Shown: one piece after another, positions 1-13,671 of the stretch
How the letters are laid out: every line of letters starts with the position of its first letter
Numbering within the stretch: the first letter of the stretch is position 1
NCBI GenBank assembly: GCA_037975125.1
Contig: CM075856.1
Location: 1,552,288 to 1,616,287 of the forward strand
Source of the DNA: Latrodectus hesperus
Taxonomy: Eukaryota > Arthropoda > Arachnida > Araneae > Theridiidae
Length of the DNA stretch: 64,000 nt
Reading direction: 5' to 3'
The notes under the pieces: model-generated
Database searches by the model: none
Told to the model about the DNA's origin: nothing
Seen by the model: the letters and a program-made list of their open reading frames with translations, nothing else
Made by a program: the position numbers and the translations under genes

Positions 1-270
1 CTCTCAACTTAGTCACTGTATAGCATTCCTAGCCACCAGCAAGACTTCCGTTATCAACCAAGAACAGTACACCTTTGTGGTACACTAGTGCTGGCTATTT
101 CTGTTGTAACGTCTTTTGCACAAGTTCCAGTTGTTGCGACTATAAGTTCACATAAATAAACAGGGGAGCGCTTGTGGTTTAGACAGAAGGCCACAGGTGA
201 AAATAAACTTCGCAATCACTAAAAATTCTACAGTGCAACATTAATGGCCTGACTACCCCAGCAACTAAGG
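1..270. other. Unassigned left-edge sequence
   Basis: This stretch is somewhat less AT-rich than its surroundings and abuts the LINE remnant that follows. It may be further decayed LINE sequence, but I could not align it to any domain, and I see no convincing exon, splice pair or RNA gene in it. Confidence 0.3.
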
Positions 271-537
271 TTAAACTCGATCAACTCCTTGAGATTGCAA
301 AGCGGCCACACAAAAAGTCTCTCATTTTTAGAGGGGAGGAAGATCTACTCATTATGCACAAAATGCCGAGCCCAGCAAGCTTCCCCTAAACATGTTCTTG
401 ACTGCATGGGGCTCACCAAGAAGGACCTTTATTCTTCCCCCCCCCTTTTTGTATCAGATTTCCTTCGGGTCAGTGGTCTTATGGACCTTGTCTGAAGAAG
501 TCAGACAAAAGGAGGATAAGCCACAACAACAACAACA
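271..537 (+). pseudogene. LINE C-terminus remnant with (CAA)n tail
   Basis: A short open frame (289-495) reads as the last part of a non-LTR retrotransposon reverse transcriptase polyprotein, downstream of RNase H. Visible marks are 'RLQSGHTKSL', a Cys cluster beginning 'LCTKCRAQQASPKHVLDC' and the terminal 'FLRVSGLMDLV'. In LINEs of this type the Cys/His cluster follows RNase H and probably helps bind the RNA template. About 25 bases after the stop lies an ACAACAACAACAACA tail (522-537), which I take as the 3' end. The element is heavily 5'-truncated: no RT or endonuclease is present. The remnant at 54484-55042 has the same C-terminal layout and the same tail, so I place both in one lineage. 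Clade is not determined. Confidence 0.75.
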
Positions 538-555
538 GCTCGGATTGACCATTTA

Positions 556-757
556 TCACCATTAGTTGCAGCTCATAATGAACAACTTGACGACAAAACC
601 TAGCTTCATCAAGAAAGGACAAATCTCTAGAGTTGAATTTGTGAAACCAGTGCCTTGTCTTACATTCATTCACTGCCCTTCTATAATTTCTTGACGTATT
701 TGGCAACTTGATGCAGCAGCTGGTTATCTCAATTTGAAGTCCTAAATTAAAAAACAC
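556..757 (-). pseudogene. Mariner transposase N-terminal HTH remnant
   Basis: A minus-strand open frame contains 'KTRHWFHKFNSRDLSF' followed by 'DEARFCRQVV', resembling the N-terminal helix-turn-helix region of mariner-type transposases (typical pattern: W-F-x-K-F ... G-D-x-S-L-x-D-x-x-R-S-G-R). The region contacts the terminal inverted repeat in active elements. The SGR signature is degraded to 'RFCRQ', and no DDE/D catalytic core follows; the neighbouring LINE 3' end occupies the place where it would be. It is therefore a fossil. I infer the family from the motif alone; no inverted repeats are recognisable. Confidence 0.55.
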
Positions 758-759
758 CG

Positions 760-2221
760 AATGAATTCTTTCGAAACGTCCATTTATCTTCGCAACTGTA
801 CGAGTTATAATTGATGAATGTACTCGGCGGACCTCTTTTATAACGACTGATATTCCTAATCTCGGCTGAACGTAATTTTATCATGTCATGCACTAATTTG
901 CATATTGATTCACACTTCATTCAATAAAAAAGTGAAAATGACAAGAACTTTCTTATTTTCTTAAAATCTACCAAATAAACTTATAAGTATTTAGCAATAA
1001 AGCAACTAAATTAGTTTGATTTATCTAATAAATTTTAAATATTAATCGAAAGTTAAGTTGCTAAATAAAATGTTCTTAAATATTGTTTTTTATTTATTTC
1101 AAACTGCAACCGCGAAAAAAATATGTTAAAATCCTCAATCTTCTATTTATCTCCCTTCAAAATAAATTTGCAATGAATTCAATACAAGTGAGATTCTTCA
1201 AAAAATTTAAATGTTAAAATTTCAATTGCTGAAATGTTAAGGATTAAATGACAGATTTTTTCAAAAGTATGTGTAGCATAATTTTGTGTAACCTAATCAA
1301 ACTTTTTCTAAAGAATTTCAGATTTATTAAGAGATGTTTATAAAATTTTTATTATTTAAAATCTTTTTGACAGGAATTTTCAATAATTAGTAGGAACAGA
1401 CTTCTTTAAATATTTATCATTAATTTTTGAATTTCCATATAGTTTAATGCGATATAAATATACGTTATTTTACTCATTTTTAAATATCTTAAGAATTTTA
1501 TCAAATATTTGTAAAATTTGCATTAGTTAAAATATATGTTTGTATTGAAATTTTAATAAATTCCAAATGTAATCTTTTCTTAATTACAAGAATTTTATGT
1601 TTGAATGGAAATTATAGTCTTTCTCAGTAATCTTAGAAAAGAAAAATTATGTTGTGCACCACCTTAAATGGTTTTAAGAAAATAAATCATTTAAGGTATA
1701 TTTCATGATAATAAGTATATTTCATGAGATATATTTCTGCTTTTCATTATTATTCGATATGATATATTTCTGCATTTCAGTATTAAATATAGAATATAAA
1801 TAAAATTTTAACTTTACATTGCTTTGTCATCCCTAAAGTCAATGATAAGAATTACAAATGAATCATATAGATTTCTAATGCCATAAAAATGTGTATAACA
1901 TAGTTATTAATATGCCATAAAATAACAAGAACTGAACACTTTTCTTCTGTATTTTAACAACACAAGATATATTAATATTCCTTATTGTTGATATAAACTG
2001 GAACATTAGTGTTGAATATCAATGACATGATCTTTGAAATGACTTGAAATTTTATACCTGAATTCACCATACTAAAAGAAATCGTAATTGCAAATTTGGT
2101 TGGGCATATAACAACCATTTTGTATAGTATACTATATGTGACTTTCCAGCGTAATGTGTGATATTATGATAAATTTAAGCAAAATACTAAATTTCAGTCA
2201 CAAAAGGAAATATCATATATG
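760..2221. other. AT-rich sequence, no gene seen
   Basis: Unique-looking AT-rich DNA. No coding-like frame, splice pair, repeat or RNA gene could be supported. Confidence 0.5.

Positions 2222-2283
<62 letters not shown>
2222..2283. repeat. (TA)n microsatellite
   Basis: An almost pure alternating TA run of about 60 bases, the first of many in this window. Any reading frame through it (Tyr-Ile repeats) is an artefact. Confidence 0.97.
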
Positions 2284-2285
<2 letters not shown>

Positions 2286-2932
2286 CAGACCAAAGAAACT
2301 TTTATGATTAATTTTCTTCTTTTAGATAATATAAAATTTTACAATAGAAACTTTATAAATTGATAAAAAGGAATCACATTGCTTCTTATAGTAAACTTAC
2401 CTTCATTTAATCCTTCAATTCATAGCACAAAAGTTTAATACTTCTAGGAGATATTTACAGTAAAAAAATTCTTCAAACTGATTCCTGGGGAAATCCTTTA
2501 CTAAATTTATGTTTCATTCTTTAGAAAAATTATTTTTTCACCTAAAAAAAGTTCAAAGCAAGCCATTTTACGAGATTTCCTCAATTCTATTTTAAGACCC
2601 TGACAAAAGATTTCTTAACTAGTTACTTAACTAGCCCTAATAAATCGAGGAATTCCTCCTTTGAGCAATTTTTCCGAAGTTCTGTTTCGCTGCCGATGGA
2701 CTCTTAGAACATCAAAGTTAAGTGGCTTGTCCAATTTACTCAATATAAAATTGCTTTTCAAAGCACAATAAAATACAGAATGAGGAAAGGTTTTATATCC
2801 CTTAAGCTCATCAGTTAGAAAACGTAATCCGCAGTACCTAATAAGCTGGCTTTGATGTTATTAGTACATATTCGAATTGCATTAATTACTAAAAAATACA
2901 TTTTAGCACACCATTGTGACAATCATCAATTA
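2284..2932. other. AT-rich sequence, no gene seen
   Basis: Nothing supportable beyond a small local duplication around 2618-2635 (AACTAGTTACTTAACTAG). Confidence 0.45.
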
Positions 2933-4930
<1,998 letters not shown>

Positions 4931-4934
4931 TTTT

Positions 4935-5150
4935 TTAATACAAAATTTGCATAGTTTGAAGTTTCAGTTTACACATAGTTTTAAATATCATATTGATCAA
5001 GTGAAGACGGCCATTGGGGCGATACACTGGATAGAACACAACTCTGCTGTTCTCTTCATTCTCTCCAGAATATTGGCAGCCACGCGACTTTAAATACTCC
5101 CACAAATAGAAATTACACAGGACCACAATCGGAAGAACAGCGCTGGTCAT
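4935..5150 (-). pseudogene. Transposase-like C-terminal remnant
   Basis: A minus-strand frame contains 'CNFYLWEYLKSRG', which resembles the 'DFWFWGYLKSRVY' block just after the third catalytic Asp of the DD41D transposase at 58771-59850 in this same window. The usual Asp before the aromatic run is Asn here, and another frame continues with 'SRVAANILERMKRTAELC', so the piece appears frameshifted. No upstream catalytic residues and no inverted repeats are visible. I call it a decayed IS630/Tc1/mariner-superfamily fragment. A short host exon is the alternative, because the frame opens with Met after an apparently untranslated leader. Confidence 0.35.
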
Positions 5151-5428
5151 TTCAAATCAATTCTCATTGAAATGAGGCACCAGGAGAAATAAGTCACTGC
5201 AACAAATGCATGTTGTTATTTACTTCAACACTTGGTATCGACTGAATACAATATCCTACAACTTTATGATCTCCTCTCTAAAACAAAACACACACCAACT
5301 TCATTATCTTTACTACTTTTCTCATTGTTGCAATATGAAATATGTAAGTTATCTTGCCGCCTCCTATGTATCTCCTTAGAGGTTATAGGAACAAAAGTTT
5401 CTATTTGCAAGATTTACTAACGTTACTA

Positions 5429-6554
5429 TGCCACCCAACTTGTGAAATTCCTGGGGCCTGAGCAGCTACCAGGCGCGTCGGTAGGCGGTGGATCACCGAA
5501 CGTCTTCTAGAAATGACAGGATAGCCTTGAATATAGAATCAGAGGCCGCGAACCAGCTCCCGTAAACCCTGGTGTTATGCGATCCGTGCCTAGAGCTAAT
5601 TGGCACCGCGGTATTGGTGTCTTAACGGAGCCTCTAGTTGCCTGGCAAACTTCTAGAGTAATTTGCCTTGCCCAGTATCTCAGGCAATGCTGGGTGGACT
5701 TATATTACCTGAGCTTTTAAATTGTTATCTTGTGGCTGAAAAGACACAAGAAATAACAATCCTTTCTGCATCTGCAGGTAATGCCTCTGAAGTTGATCTT
5801 GCTGAAAAAGACAAGTGAACTCAGAGGCTGTCTTGTAAAGGGGCAGTAATGAATCCTTCACTTGAGGTAGAAATGACCTCCAAACCATCTTCTGGTGAAA
5901 GTCAGGAAGTTATCCCTAGTATGACTGACTTTCTGACCAGATGGGACTGTTTCAGCAAAACCCTATCTGCTGGAAATGTCATACGCAAGAGGAAACGGCA
6001 GAGCATATCATTTATGAATGCGAGGCTCTTGCCCTCCCTAGATTAACCTCTTTAGGCATCATCCATACTAGAGAGTTACACATTGACTCCATTAAAGGGT
6101 TATCGGACTTTATTAATAAAGTGGGTGACCCGAGCAACTGGAACTAGGAAGCATTGGGTTTGGAGTTAATGGTACAAAATGCTGATAAAAGCAGAGGTGC
6201 CCAATGAGATACAAACCCAATTCTAAGAAGAAGAAGAAGAACTTGTGAAATTTCATTTGCTGTCATTTGGTTCACATCTATGAGAAATTTCATTTTGGTC
6301 AGCGTACCTGACTGCGGACAAGAAGGTTTTGGGTTCAAATCCCGGCTCGGGCATGGATGTACCTTCTCTCTCTATCTATCCTGTATTTGTCCTTTTCTTG
6401 TATGAATGGGTTGTGAATGGGTACCTACCCTATAAACGGGTACCTATGGCATGTGTGTACTGAGGAAGTCGGACTACACACCAAAAGTTCAGTTGGAAAA
6501 GTGGAGCAGCGCACTCCATGTTGCCAGCCTAGCTGGCACATGACTGCAACAACA
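5429..6554 (+). mobile_element. tRNA-derived SINE copy A, split by a LINE
   Basis: The SINE head begins at about 5429, is interrupted at 5450-6239 by a LINE, and resumes at 6253. A tRNA-like region carries an A-box-like segment (around 6295-6315) and a B box (GGTTCAAATCCCGG, 6332-6345), followed by the body and a CAACAACAAC tail (6547-6556). The SINE is flanked by a perfect 13-bp TSD, ACTAACGTTACTA, at 5416-5428 and 6555-6567. Relative to copies C and E, the head carries an extra segment of about 45 bases (6247-6293) that begins and ends with GAAATTTCATTT. RNA polymerase III would transcribe an intact copy; this one cannot be functional. Confidence 0.85.
5450..6239 (+). mobile_element. Internally deleted LINE with (GAA)n tail
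   Basis: The insertion sits inside SINE copy A between perfect 13-bp TSDs, AACTTGTGAAATT (5437-5449 and 6240-6252). Its left part (5450-5700) is GC-richer, noncoding-looking sequence resembling a LINE 5' UTR. Its right part encodes only the LINE C-terminal Cys/His cluster (about 5941-6147): 'CWKCHTQEETAEHIIYEC' and a stop after 'PSNWN'. It ends in AAGAAGAAGAAGAAG. Endonuclease, RT and RNase H are absent, so the copy is either an internally deleted unit moved in trans or a patchwork. The Cys spacing differs from the (CAA)n LINE lineage, so this is a separate family. Confidence 0.8.
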
Positions 6555-6567
6555 ACTAACGTTACTA

Positions 6568-6855
6568 GCCACTGTACTTGCCTATCGGTCAGCGTGCCTT
6601 TCTGTGGATAGGGAGGTCCTGTGTTCTAATCCCTGTTCGGGCAGGGATGTACTTTCTCTGTCTATCTATATCCTGTCTTTGTCCTTTCTTTTTATGAATG
6701 GGTTGTGAATTGTTGCCTACCCGATAAACGGGTACCTATGGCATGTGTGTTGGACTCCATAGGAAGTCAGATTCTACACGAAAATATAGTTCAATTGGAA
6801 AAGTTGAGCAGTGCACTCCATAATGCCAGCCTATAGCTGGCACACAACAACAATA
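6568..6855 (+). mobile_element. tRNA-derived SINE copy B
   Basis: A second copy of the same SINE family begins directly after the right TSD of copy A. The tRNA-like head includes CGGTCAGCGTGCC (A-box region, about 6586-6598) and a degraded B box, GTGTTCTAATCCC, near 6620. The body (motif ACGGGTACCTATGGCATG) and a CACAACAACAA tail (ending near 6855) match the other copies. Its own TSD is not clear, perhaps because copy A inserted at its 5' border and shares that sequence. Confidence 0.85.
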
Positions 6856-6974
6856 ACTAAAGATCATAAGAGTTTCTTAATTTGCATATAATAGAGTACG
6901 AAGTGATAAGTGAAAGTTATTTTCCTTCGAAATATTTAGAAACAACTTTTACAGAAATTTTGTATGAATTTATT

Positions 6975-7100
6975 TAATAATTTCTGAATTGTATATAACA
7001 ATAAATAATTTGGTCCAATGATAAATATTTTATCCAATGACTTTTAATACACAACTTATCAAATAATTTCCGAATTGTATGTAATAATAAACAATTCGGG
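6975..7100. repeat. Diverged 88-bp-spaced direct duplication
   Basis: A segment beginning AATAATTTCTGAATTGTAT (about 6975-7012) recurs as AATAATTTCCGAATTGTAT (about 7063-7100). This is an old local duplication with no coding content. Confidence 0.7.
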
Positions 7101-8737
7101 AATTCTTGCTTAAATTTACACGAAAATTATAATGATTGTTCTTAAAATCAAAAGGGAACAATTCATTTTTAAGCCATCATTAGTATCCATCATGCGAGTA
7201 AAGACAAATATTTTATACCAAATAGTTTTAGCAACACAACTAAATATGTGAAAAGGAATACAATTTATTTTTAGCTTTTATTTTTAAAAAGAGTTTTATT
7301 TCCCTAAAAAGTAAATTATATCAAGCAAATACTACTGATATTACAATAAATATATAGTTAAGTATTAAAAATTTAAATTAAAAAGAACGGATAAGCGAAT
7401 TTCCCATAAATGACTTATAATTTCAATTCAAAATTTCTTTTTATTATTACTTTTTTTTTGAAAATCTCATTTCCTAAGAGGATATGAATTAAGTTTCCTT
7501 GCAACAATAATCAAGTTTTCTTCATAACAACTTATCTAAGACTTGATATTCTCTAAAGATAAATGTTATAAAAAAATCTGGATATTTATGAAAATAAGTT
7601 TCCATTTTTTTAAGAATCCCTGCCTATTCAGGGAAAAAACACATGCCGAAAATATGAGTTGTAAATTTTCTCTAACTCTTTTAATACAAAAACTATTCAT
7701 GTGAAACAAGAAACAGTATAGTTCCATTTGTGCTTTTCTCTTCCTCCATCTAATCTCTAAATATTTCTTTGGCTGAGAAAGTTGAAACTAAAAACAAAAT
7801 CTGAATTGGAATGCTACAATTTTAACTAAAATAAGGACCCATCCATCTTAAATCCTATTAACTTCAAAGTAATCATAAATTTAATAACTGGGTGAACACC
7901 CATTGCCTCAGCCTCGAAACCAGACATAAATATTTCTCCAGAGAAATTCACCATTTGTTGCATGTGCGCTTCGTTCTAGTGTTGCCACGCTATCGAAACA
8001 AAATTTAAAACACATTTCCCGCATCACTGATAAGCACTGGAGAGGAGCCACTTTATGGCTGAAATCTCAAACGAGTTATTTGAAAATATAGTCATTTATT
8101 TGAACGATATTTTCCCTTGCACCAGCTGTTTTTATTTCAATTGAATAAATGAATGTAATTTCAATGATGATAGTAGATATAGATCATTATATGGGAAATA
8201 TAGATTAAAAAAGTTAATTAACTAACTATTTACTTAAAATATATTTGAAATAATCGTTTTAAGAATCAACAAAATTGATTGCAACTTCATTAACGTCAAA
8301 ATAGTTATAATAACTTTAAAATGAAATTATAATTTTAACTGATTTTCTTGTATCTCAAAAAATACTCTAAAGCAAAGTGAAGAATTTTAGTTCTCTGAAA
8401 AACGTGAAATCTCGTTACAAATATTGAAAAGTTTGTTTACTAAAATATAGGACAGTAAAAACAAAATTTTAATTAATTAAAAAATGTCTATAGAAACAAA
8501 CCCTCAATTTTAATCTCATAACAATAAAAGAGAATTTACACCATATCTCATAGTCTAGTAACCCCTCGAGTGTGATAAAGGATCATTGAGCGACAAAAAA
8601 CCAAATTAATCCAATAAAACACTGTTTTTTTAATTTATATTCATATGCCTAAAACTCTTTTTGATTTATTACGTCATTTTAATACTTTTATTGTTACAAT
8701 TAGAATCGTTCAATATAAGGTACTTTTTAAGAAATGT

Positions 8738-8739
<2 letters not shown>
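7101..8739. other. AT-rich sequence, no gene seen
   Basis: A slightly GC-richer patch lies at 7890-8080, but I found no motif or frame there that I could defend. The rest is AT-rich and featureless. Confidence 0.45.

Positions 8740-8811
<72 letters not shown>
8740..8811. repeat. (TA)n microsatellite
   Basis: About 70 bases of uninterrupted TA dinucleotides. Confidence 0.97.
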
Positions 8812-8814
<3 letters not shown>

Positions 8815-9526
8815 TTACATATTGAGATTATATTATTCACATTTCTTTCGAAATCAATTTATTTAAGTGAAATATAGCAAATAAAAAAATTTCGAAAAGG
8901 AGAACCTCAGATTTTACACGAGTCCACAACGTTCAAACTACATAGTTTTAGATTTTAACTTACACATAATAAAATGTGTTGAGATATTACTATTACTATT
9001 ATCACCTACATACCAGAAATCTCATTTTATGTAATTGTTCTAAACAAATGTTTATTTTTGTAAATAACGCTTTCATACGTAAATAAATGTAAAAATAATT
9101 CAATATATGTGCTATAAGAAAAATTTAATTTTTGGATTCATTTAAATCTATTTTTATATACAAATACATACGAAGAAAATTATATTGGCAAGTGAAACTT
9201 CATAAAATATTCATTAAAAATTTAAAATTAAATATTTATTATCTCTATTGCTTTCAAATGAAGAAAGAGACTTTTGCTATTCTTTGTTGTTGTTTCGTAT
9301 ATATTAGCAATGCGCATGCAACCGAATGCTTCAATTATAAATAAAAATTCTAACTAAAATCTAACTATATTTTCTAAACTTAAATACAAAGCTTAGTTAT
9401 ATTATGAATTCTTTTTAAATATTTAATGAAACGTATTAACTTTCTAAACATTTTTATGTCAAAAACTGATAGTATTTTAAAGTTGTGGCAAAATTAAGGC
9501 ATTAATCTTAATTTTCAAGTTATATA
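8812..9526. other. AT-rich sequence, no gene seen
   Basis: Left flank of the Tc1 element. No supported feature. Confidence 0.5.
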
Positions 9527-11176
9527 CAGTGAGTGTAAAAAGTATTCGTACAGTACGACAATTGATTTAAAAGAGATTCGTTCATAAAAATTATTAACAT
9601 AAATTCCATTTTAATTAATTAGAAATATATAATAGAACATAATTTCACTAGTTTCATGTGAAATTTACACAAAAATAATTTTATACATGAATAAATATTT
9701 ACAAAACTGAAACAATCCAACATCTTGTGGTGTAAAAAGTATTCGTACATCAGGCATATATTGGCCAACACAATCATAATATTACAGCTAATACCTTGTA
9801 GGATATCCTTTAGTTTGAATAACTGCCTTGAGTCTTTTTGGCATCGATTCCACCAATTTTGCTGTTATTGAGCTAGATATGGCGTCCCATTCTTGATTAA
9901 GAGCCGATTCCAAATCATTTTTATTAGAAATATGTCTGGATCTAATATTTTTATCAAGAACGTCCCATAAATTCTCGATAGGGTTGAGGTCCGGCGACTG
10001 AGGAGGAAATTTCATGAACTTTGGGGTATTATATAGTATGCAGAGCCTTGTGTTTAGGGCTGTGTGCTTGGGGTCGTTATCATGCATGAAAACGTAATAA
10101 CCATTCAAGCCCATTTTTGTTGCACTAGGTTCTAAATTATTGTTCAAAATGTCAATATAAAGTTGATGATTCATAATGCCTTTAATAAAGACTAATTTGC
10201 CCACCCCAGAAGCACTCATACACCCCCAAACAAGTAGACTTCCACTCCCATGTTTCACTGTTGGCACTAAATTCTTAGGATGCATTTCTGTATTGCGCTT
10301 TCTCCATACCATTCGTCTCCCGTCCGATCCAAATATGTTGTATTTACTTTCGTCTGTAAAGATAATCTTTTTCCAGAAATCTGGACTTTCATAACGTATT
10401 GCTTGGCGAAAGACAATCGCAGCTTCCGATTCTTCTCACTGACAAAGAATTTTCGTCTCGCAACACGGCCATGGAAACCTTCATTTCTGCATGCATTTCG
10501 AACAGTACTTACAGAGACTGCTGTTCCCATGTTCTTTAGTTCTGATGTTAATGTAGGAGCACTTATTTTGGGATCCTTCTTTAATGAATGTACCAGAAAC
10601 CGTCTGTCGGATGATGTCAATAGACATGGTCGCCCAGTACGAGAACTGTTTTGAACCGTTAGAGTGGCAGCAAACTTTTTTATGATTGACAGCACAGTTG
10701 AACGGGGTCTACCAACCAGATCAGAAATTTTGTTGTACGATTTACCATTTTTACGGATCTTTAAAATCAGTTCTCTTTCGGAAACACTTGTCTCTTTACT
10801 TTTACGACCCATTACAGAATTTCTAGTTTCTCACTACATTAAAATTTCCACTGAAGAACCTTTTAAGTAACTTACAAGATGACGGCAATTAACTACATCT
10901 TAATGGCTAAACCAATCACAATATATAACTAAAAAAATTTGCATTTCTTTTAGTGTACGAATACTTTTTACACCACAAGATGTTGGATTGTTACAGTTTT
11001 GTAAATATTTATTCATGTATAAAATTATTTTTGTGTAAATTTCACATGAAACTAGTGAAAATATGTTCTATTATGTATTTATTAATAATTAAAATGGAAT
11101 TTATGTTTATAATTTTTATGAACGGATCTCTTTTAAATCAATAGTCGTAATGTACGAATACTTTTTACACTCACTG
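9527..11176 (-). mobile_element. Tc1-like transposon with long IR/DR ends (Tc1-1)
   Basis: A complete element of 1,650 bases flanked by TA (9525-9526 and 11177-11178), the normal Tc1/mariner target duplication. The terminal inverted repeats are about 224 bases (9527-9750 and 10953-11176) and differ at only a few positions. Each carries two copies of GTGTAAAAAGTATTCGTAC: outer at 9533-9551 and 11152-11170, inner at 9730-9748 and 10955-10973. This IR/DR layout is the one known from Sleeping Beauty-type elements, where both direct repeats bind transposase. The minus-strand transposase between them has one visible defect. Confidence 0.95.
9788..10812 (-). pseudogene. Tc1 transposase (DD34E), one frameshift
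   Basis: Cut-and-paste transposase of element Tc1-1. The N-terminal part (10812 down to about 10400, starting MGRKSKETSVSE) holds the paired-like helix-turn-helix DNA-binding region with 'GRPRSTVLSIIKKF' and 'SRTGRP'. The catalytic part is in another frame from about 10400 to 9788: first Asp in 'TDESKYN', second Asp in 'HDNDPKHT', Glu in 'PDLNPIEN', with 34 residues between the second Asp and the Glu (DD34E). The C-terminus 'LVESMPKRLKAVI' is typical. The frame change fits a single missing base near 10400. No other stop is seen, and total length is about 340 residues, normal for the family. The break most likely inactivates it, unless it is a sequencing error. Confidence 0.95.
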
Positions 11177-11270
11177 TAATTTATGGAATAGAGAATATAA
11201 GATAACACATTTTAAATTTTAAACTTTTTAACTTTGAGCAACATTCAAGTCTAATTTTACAGAAAATATG

Positions 11271-11271
<1 letters not shown>
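11177..11271. other. Spacer between Tc1-1 and TA array
   Basis: Right flank of the transposon, starting with the duplicated TA. Nothing else is seen. Confidence 0.5.

Positions 11272-11338
<67 letters not shown>
11272..11338. repeat. (TA)n microsatellite
   Basis: About 65 bases of TA dinucleotides, roughly 95 bases from the end of the Tc1-1 element. Confidence 0.97.
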
Positions 11339-11343
<5 letters not shown>

Positions 11344-13602
11344 ATTGCAGAAGAAATTCATCATCGCATTTCGATATGCCAGCATAAAAGAAGTTACTGT
11401 TTTAGGATAAATTTGTAAAAGTTAGTTATTTCTTGTTGATTTCAATACGTAAAATTTCTACTAATAACTATGCACTGCCATAATGATATTCTGATTTTTA
11501 ATTTAATGAACTTTTAACAAAATAATCACGTATGTTTACAACTTTTAGCGATACTTCAAGTTATTTTCAGATGGGTTCTAAAAATAGTGGATAAATAATA
11601 TCAACTAAATACTCATTAAATAAAATTATACATCTGTTTAGTGTCGGTGAACGTTTTCTTAATTAGAATCACGTTATAGCAAACCACCATCAACTTAAAA
11701 TTTTCTGAATACGGCTTATTTTATTTCAAATCCATTCTCATTATAAAAATACACTCATGCGCTAGTGTTTTAAATTCCATTGATTTTCAACTAAGAAATT
11801 ATGTTTCCTCTAATTCACTGAATAAAACTTTTGTAATTAAATTTAGATTATTTACTTCGGAAACACATGCTGTTAAATATTTAGATAAAGTATTTAACCT
11901 TTTGATTCGCTTATGTGATATATTTTCCTAGCATACTACAATATGATACGTCAAACTTAATGTTGATTTTTGTTTGGTGAAAAGGATAATTTCTCGGAAA
12001 AAATTAATTTTAAATTTATTTTAATAAACTGAAAGTAACTAATATTCCTGAAACAATTTTAATGCAATCGTTATATCTCTCATTTCTTCAAAATTCACAA
12101 ATTTCCGCATTTCTGTTGAATATTAAAGTTTATTTTTACAATCATATGGTAAAAAAGTATCTTTTCCACATTTTTCATGTCAAATAATCAAAACTTTAAG
12201 TATCAGATATTAAACTGAATCTTCATTCAAATAGTTTATTTATATAAAATTGTAACATCCAATATTTTTAGAAAGTTTCATCTTGTTTATGTAATACCTT
12301 TATATAGGGGAGTATAATATGTGAAATCGTAAACACTAATACTTTTTATTAAACTGCCCTATTTAAAATATTACCACATATCTCTAACACCAAATTTAAA
12401 GTTAAATTTTTCATAACAAAATCTGAACATTTAATGCTGAAAATATAATTTCTTACTTAGAGTTTATTTTATGATTTAAAAGCTTAAGTTCTCTGAGTTT
12501 CTTAATAAATGAAGCAAAGAAGGAAAATGTTATGGCTTATAATTCATAAAATATTCATCGTCTTTATTTGACAATCAGTTTTAGAATACTAAGAATAATT
12601 TTTGTTTCCCATATTAACACCTGAGAATGTACAAAACGTTATTTTTAATACGTTGAATTAAGAACAATTTAAATATTGGATGATTATTGATTTCTATTAT
12701 TTTTTAAAGACTGAACATGTCTTTTTCCCACACTAAATTTCCAGATTTATATACTGAACAGTCTTCGTTATTTGAATTTCTATTTGCTTAGTATTTTATC
12801 TTTTTAGTAAAACCAAATCATAAGTATTGGAAGCCTAAATTACTTCCTTAGATACGTGACAATGTCTGACGGAAATATAGCTGATTTAGAATCAAAACTA
12901 AAAAAATATTTCTTCACATGTACATATTTTACGAATTTTAAAAAGTTCTAAATTAGCTTGACAAATTTTTATTGCTTCCATAAATGCTGCATCCATTGTT
13001 GACACCACATTATATATTATTATTATATGACCTTATTTTTAATCATGTATAATATATACGCAATGATTACTTTGAAAATGATAAATGATATATAAATAAT
13101 TTAGTTTTTAAGTGATAAATTTTGTATTAATTTTGCGAAAACTAATAGTATATTTAAGAAAAAATACTTTATGTTGATAAAAAGAACTGTTTTTCTGAAA
13201 CTAGACAAAATATAATTATTTGAAAACATTTAGAGAACTTTTAAGATTTTCGAATTAAAATTATTGGTTTATTTTAAGTACATTATTATTAATAGTTTTT
13301 TAAATATAATTTTTAAGGACCATTCACATTAATACAATAAAAATTTACTTAACTAAATATTTAGATACATCACAAACTTTATTGTTACCTAAGGTACATA
13401 AAACTATGAGTTTAATGGCTACTAAGCATAATGATATAATAAAAAAATAGTTGTATATCTACTTCAAATATTCTTATACATTATCTTATTATATTCATAT
13501 ACTCTGTATAAGAAAGTACAATAAAGATTATGTTATAATTACAGCAGCTTTTATTTTATAAACACGTGACTAAAAGTGATTTTTTAAGATTAAAAATAAA
13601 CG

Positions 13603-13604
<2 letters not shown>
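11339..13604. other. AT-rich sequence, no gene seen
   Basis: About 2.3 kb of AT-rich DNA with no recognisable coding frame, repeat family or transposon end. Confidence 0.5.

Positions 13605-13668
<64 letters not shown>
13605..13668. repeat. (TA)n microsatellite
   Basis: About 64 bases of TA dinucleotides. Confidence 0.97.

Positions 13669-13671
<3 letters not shown>

Noticed and set aside
6320..6350. tRNA gene suggested by a B box
   Set aside because: The B box belongs to a SINE head; no cloverleaf with paired acceptor stem could be drawn. The same applies to 35900-35960, 50820-50888 and 54148-54190.
10176..10870. Plus-strand frames over the Tc1-1 transposase
   Set aside because: They are shadows of the minus-strand transposase and lie antisense to its catalytic and HTH regions.
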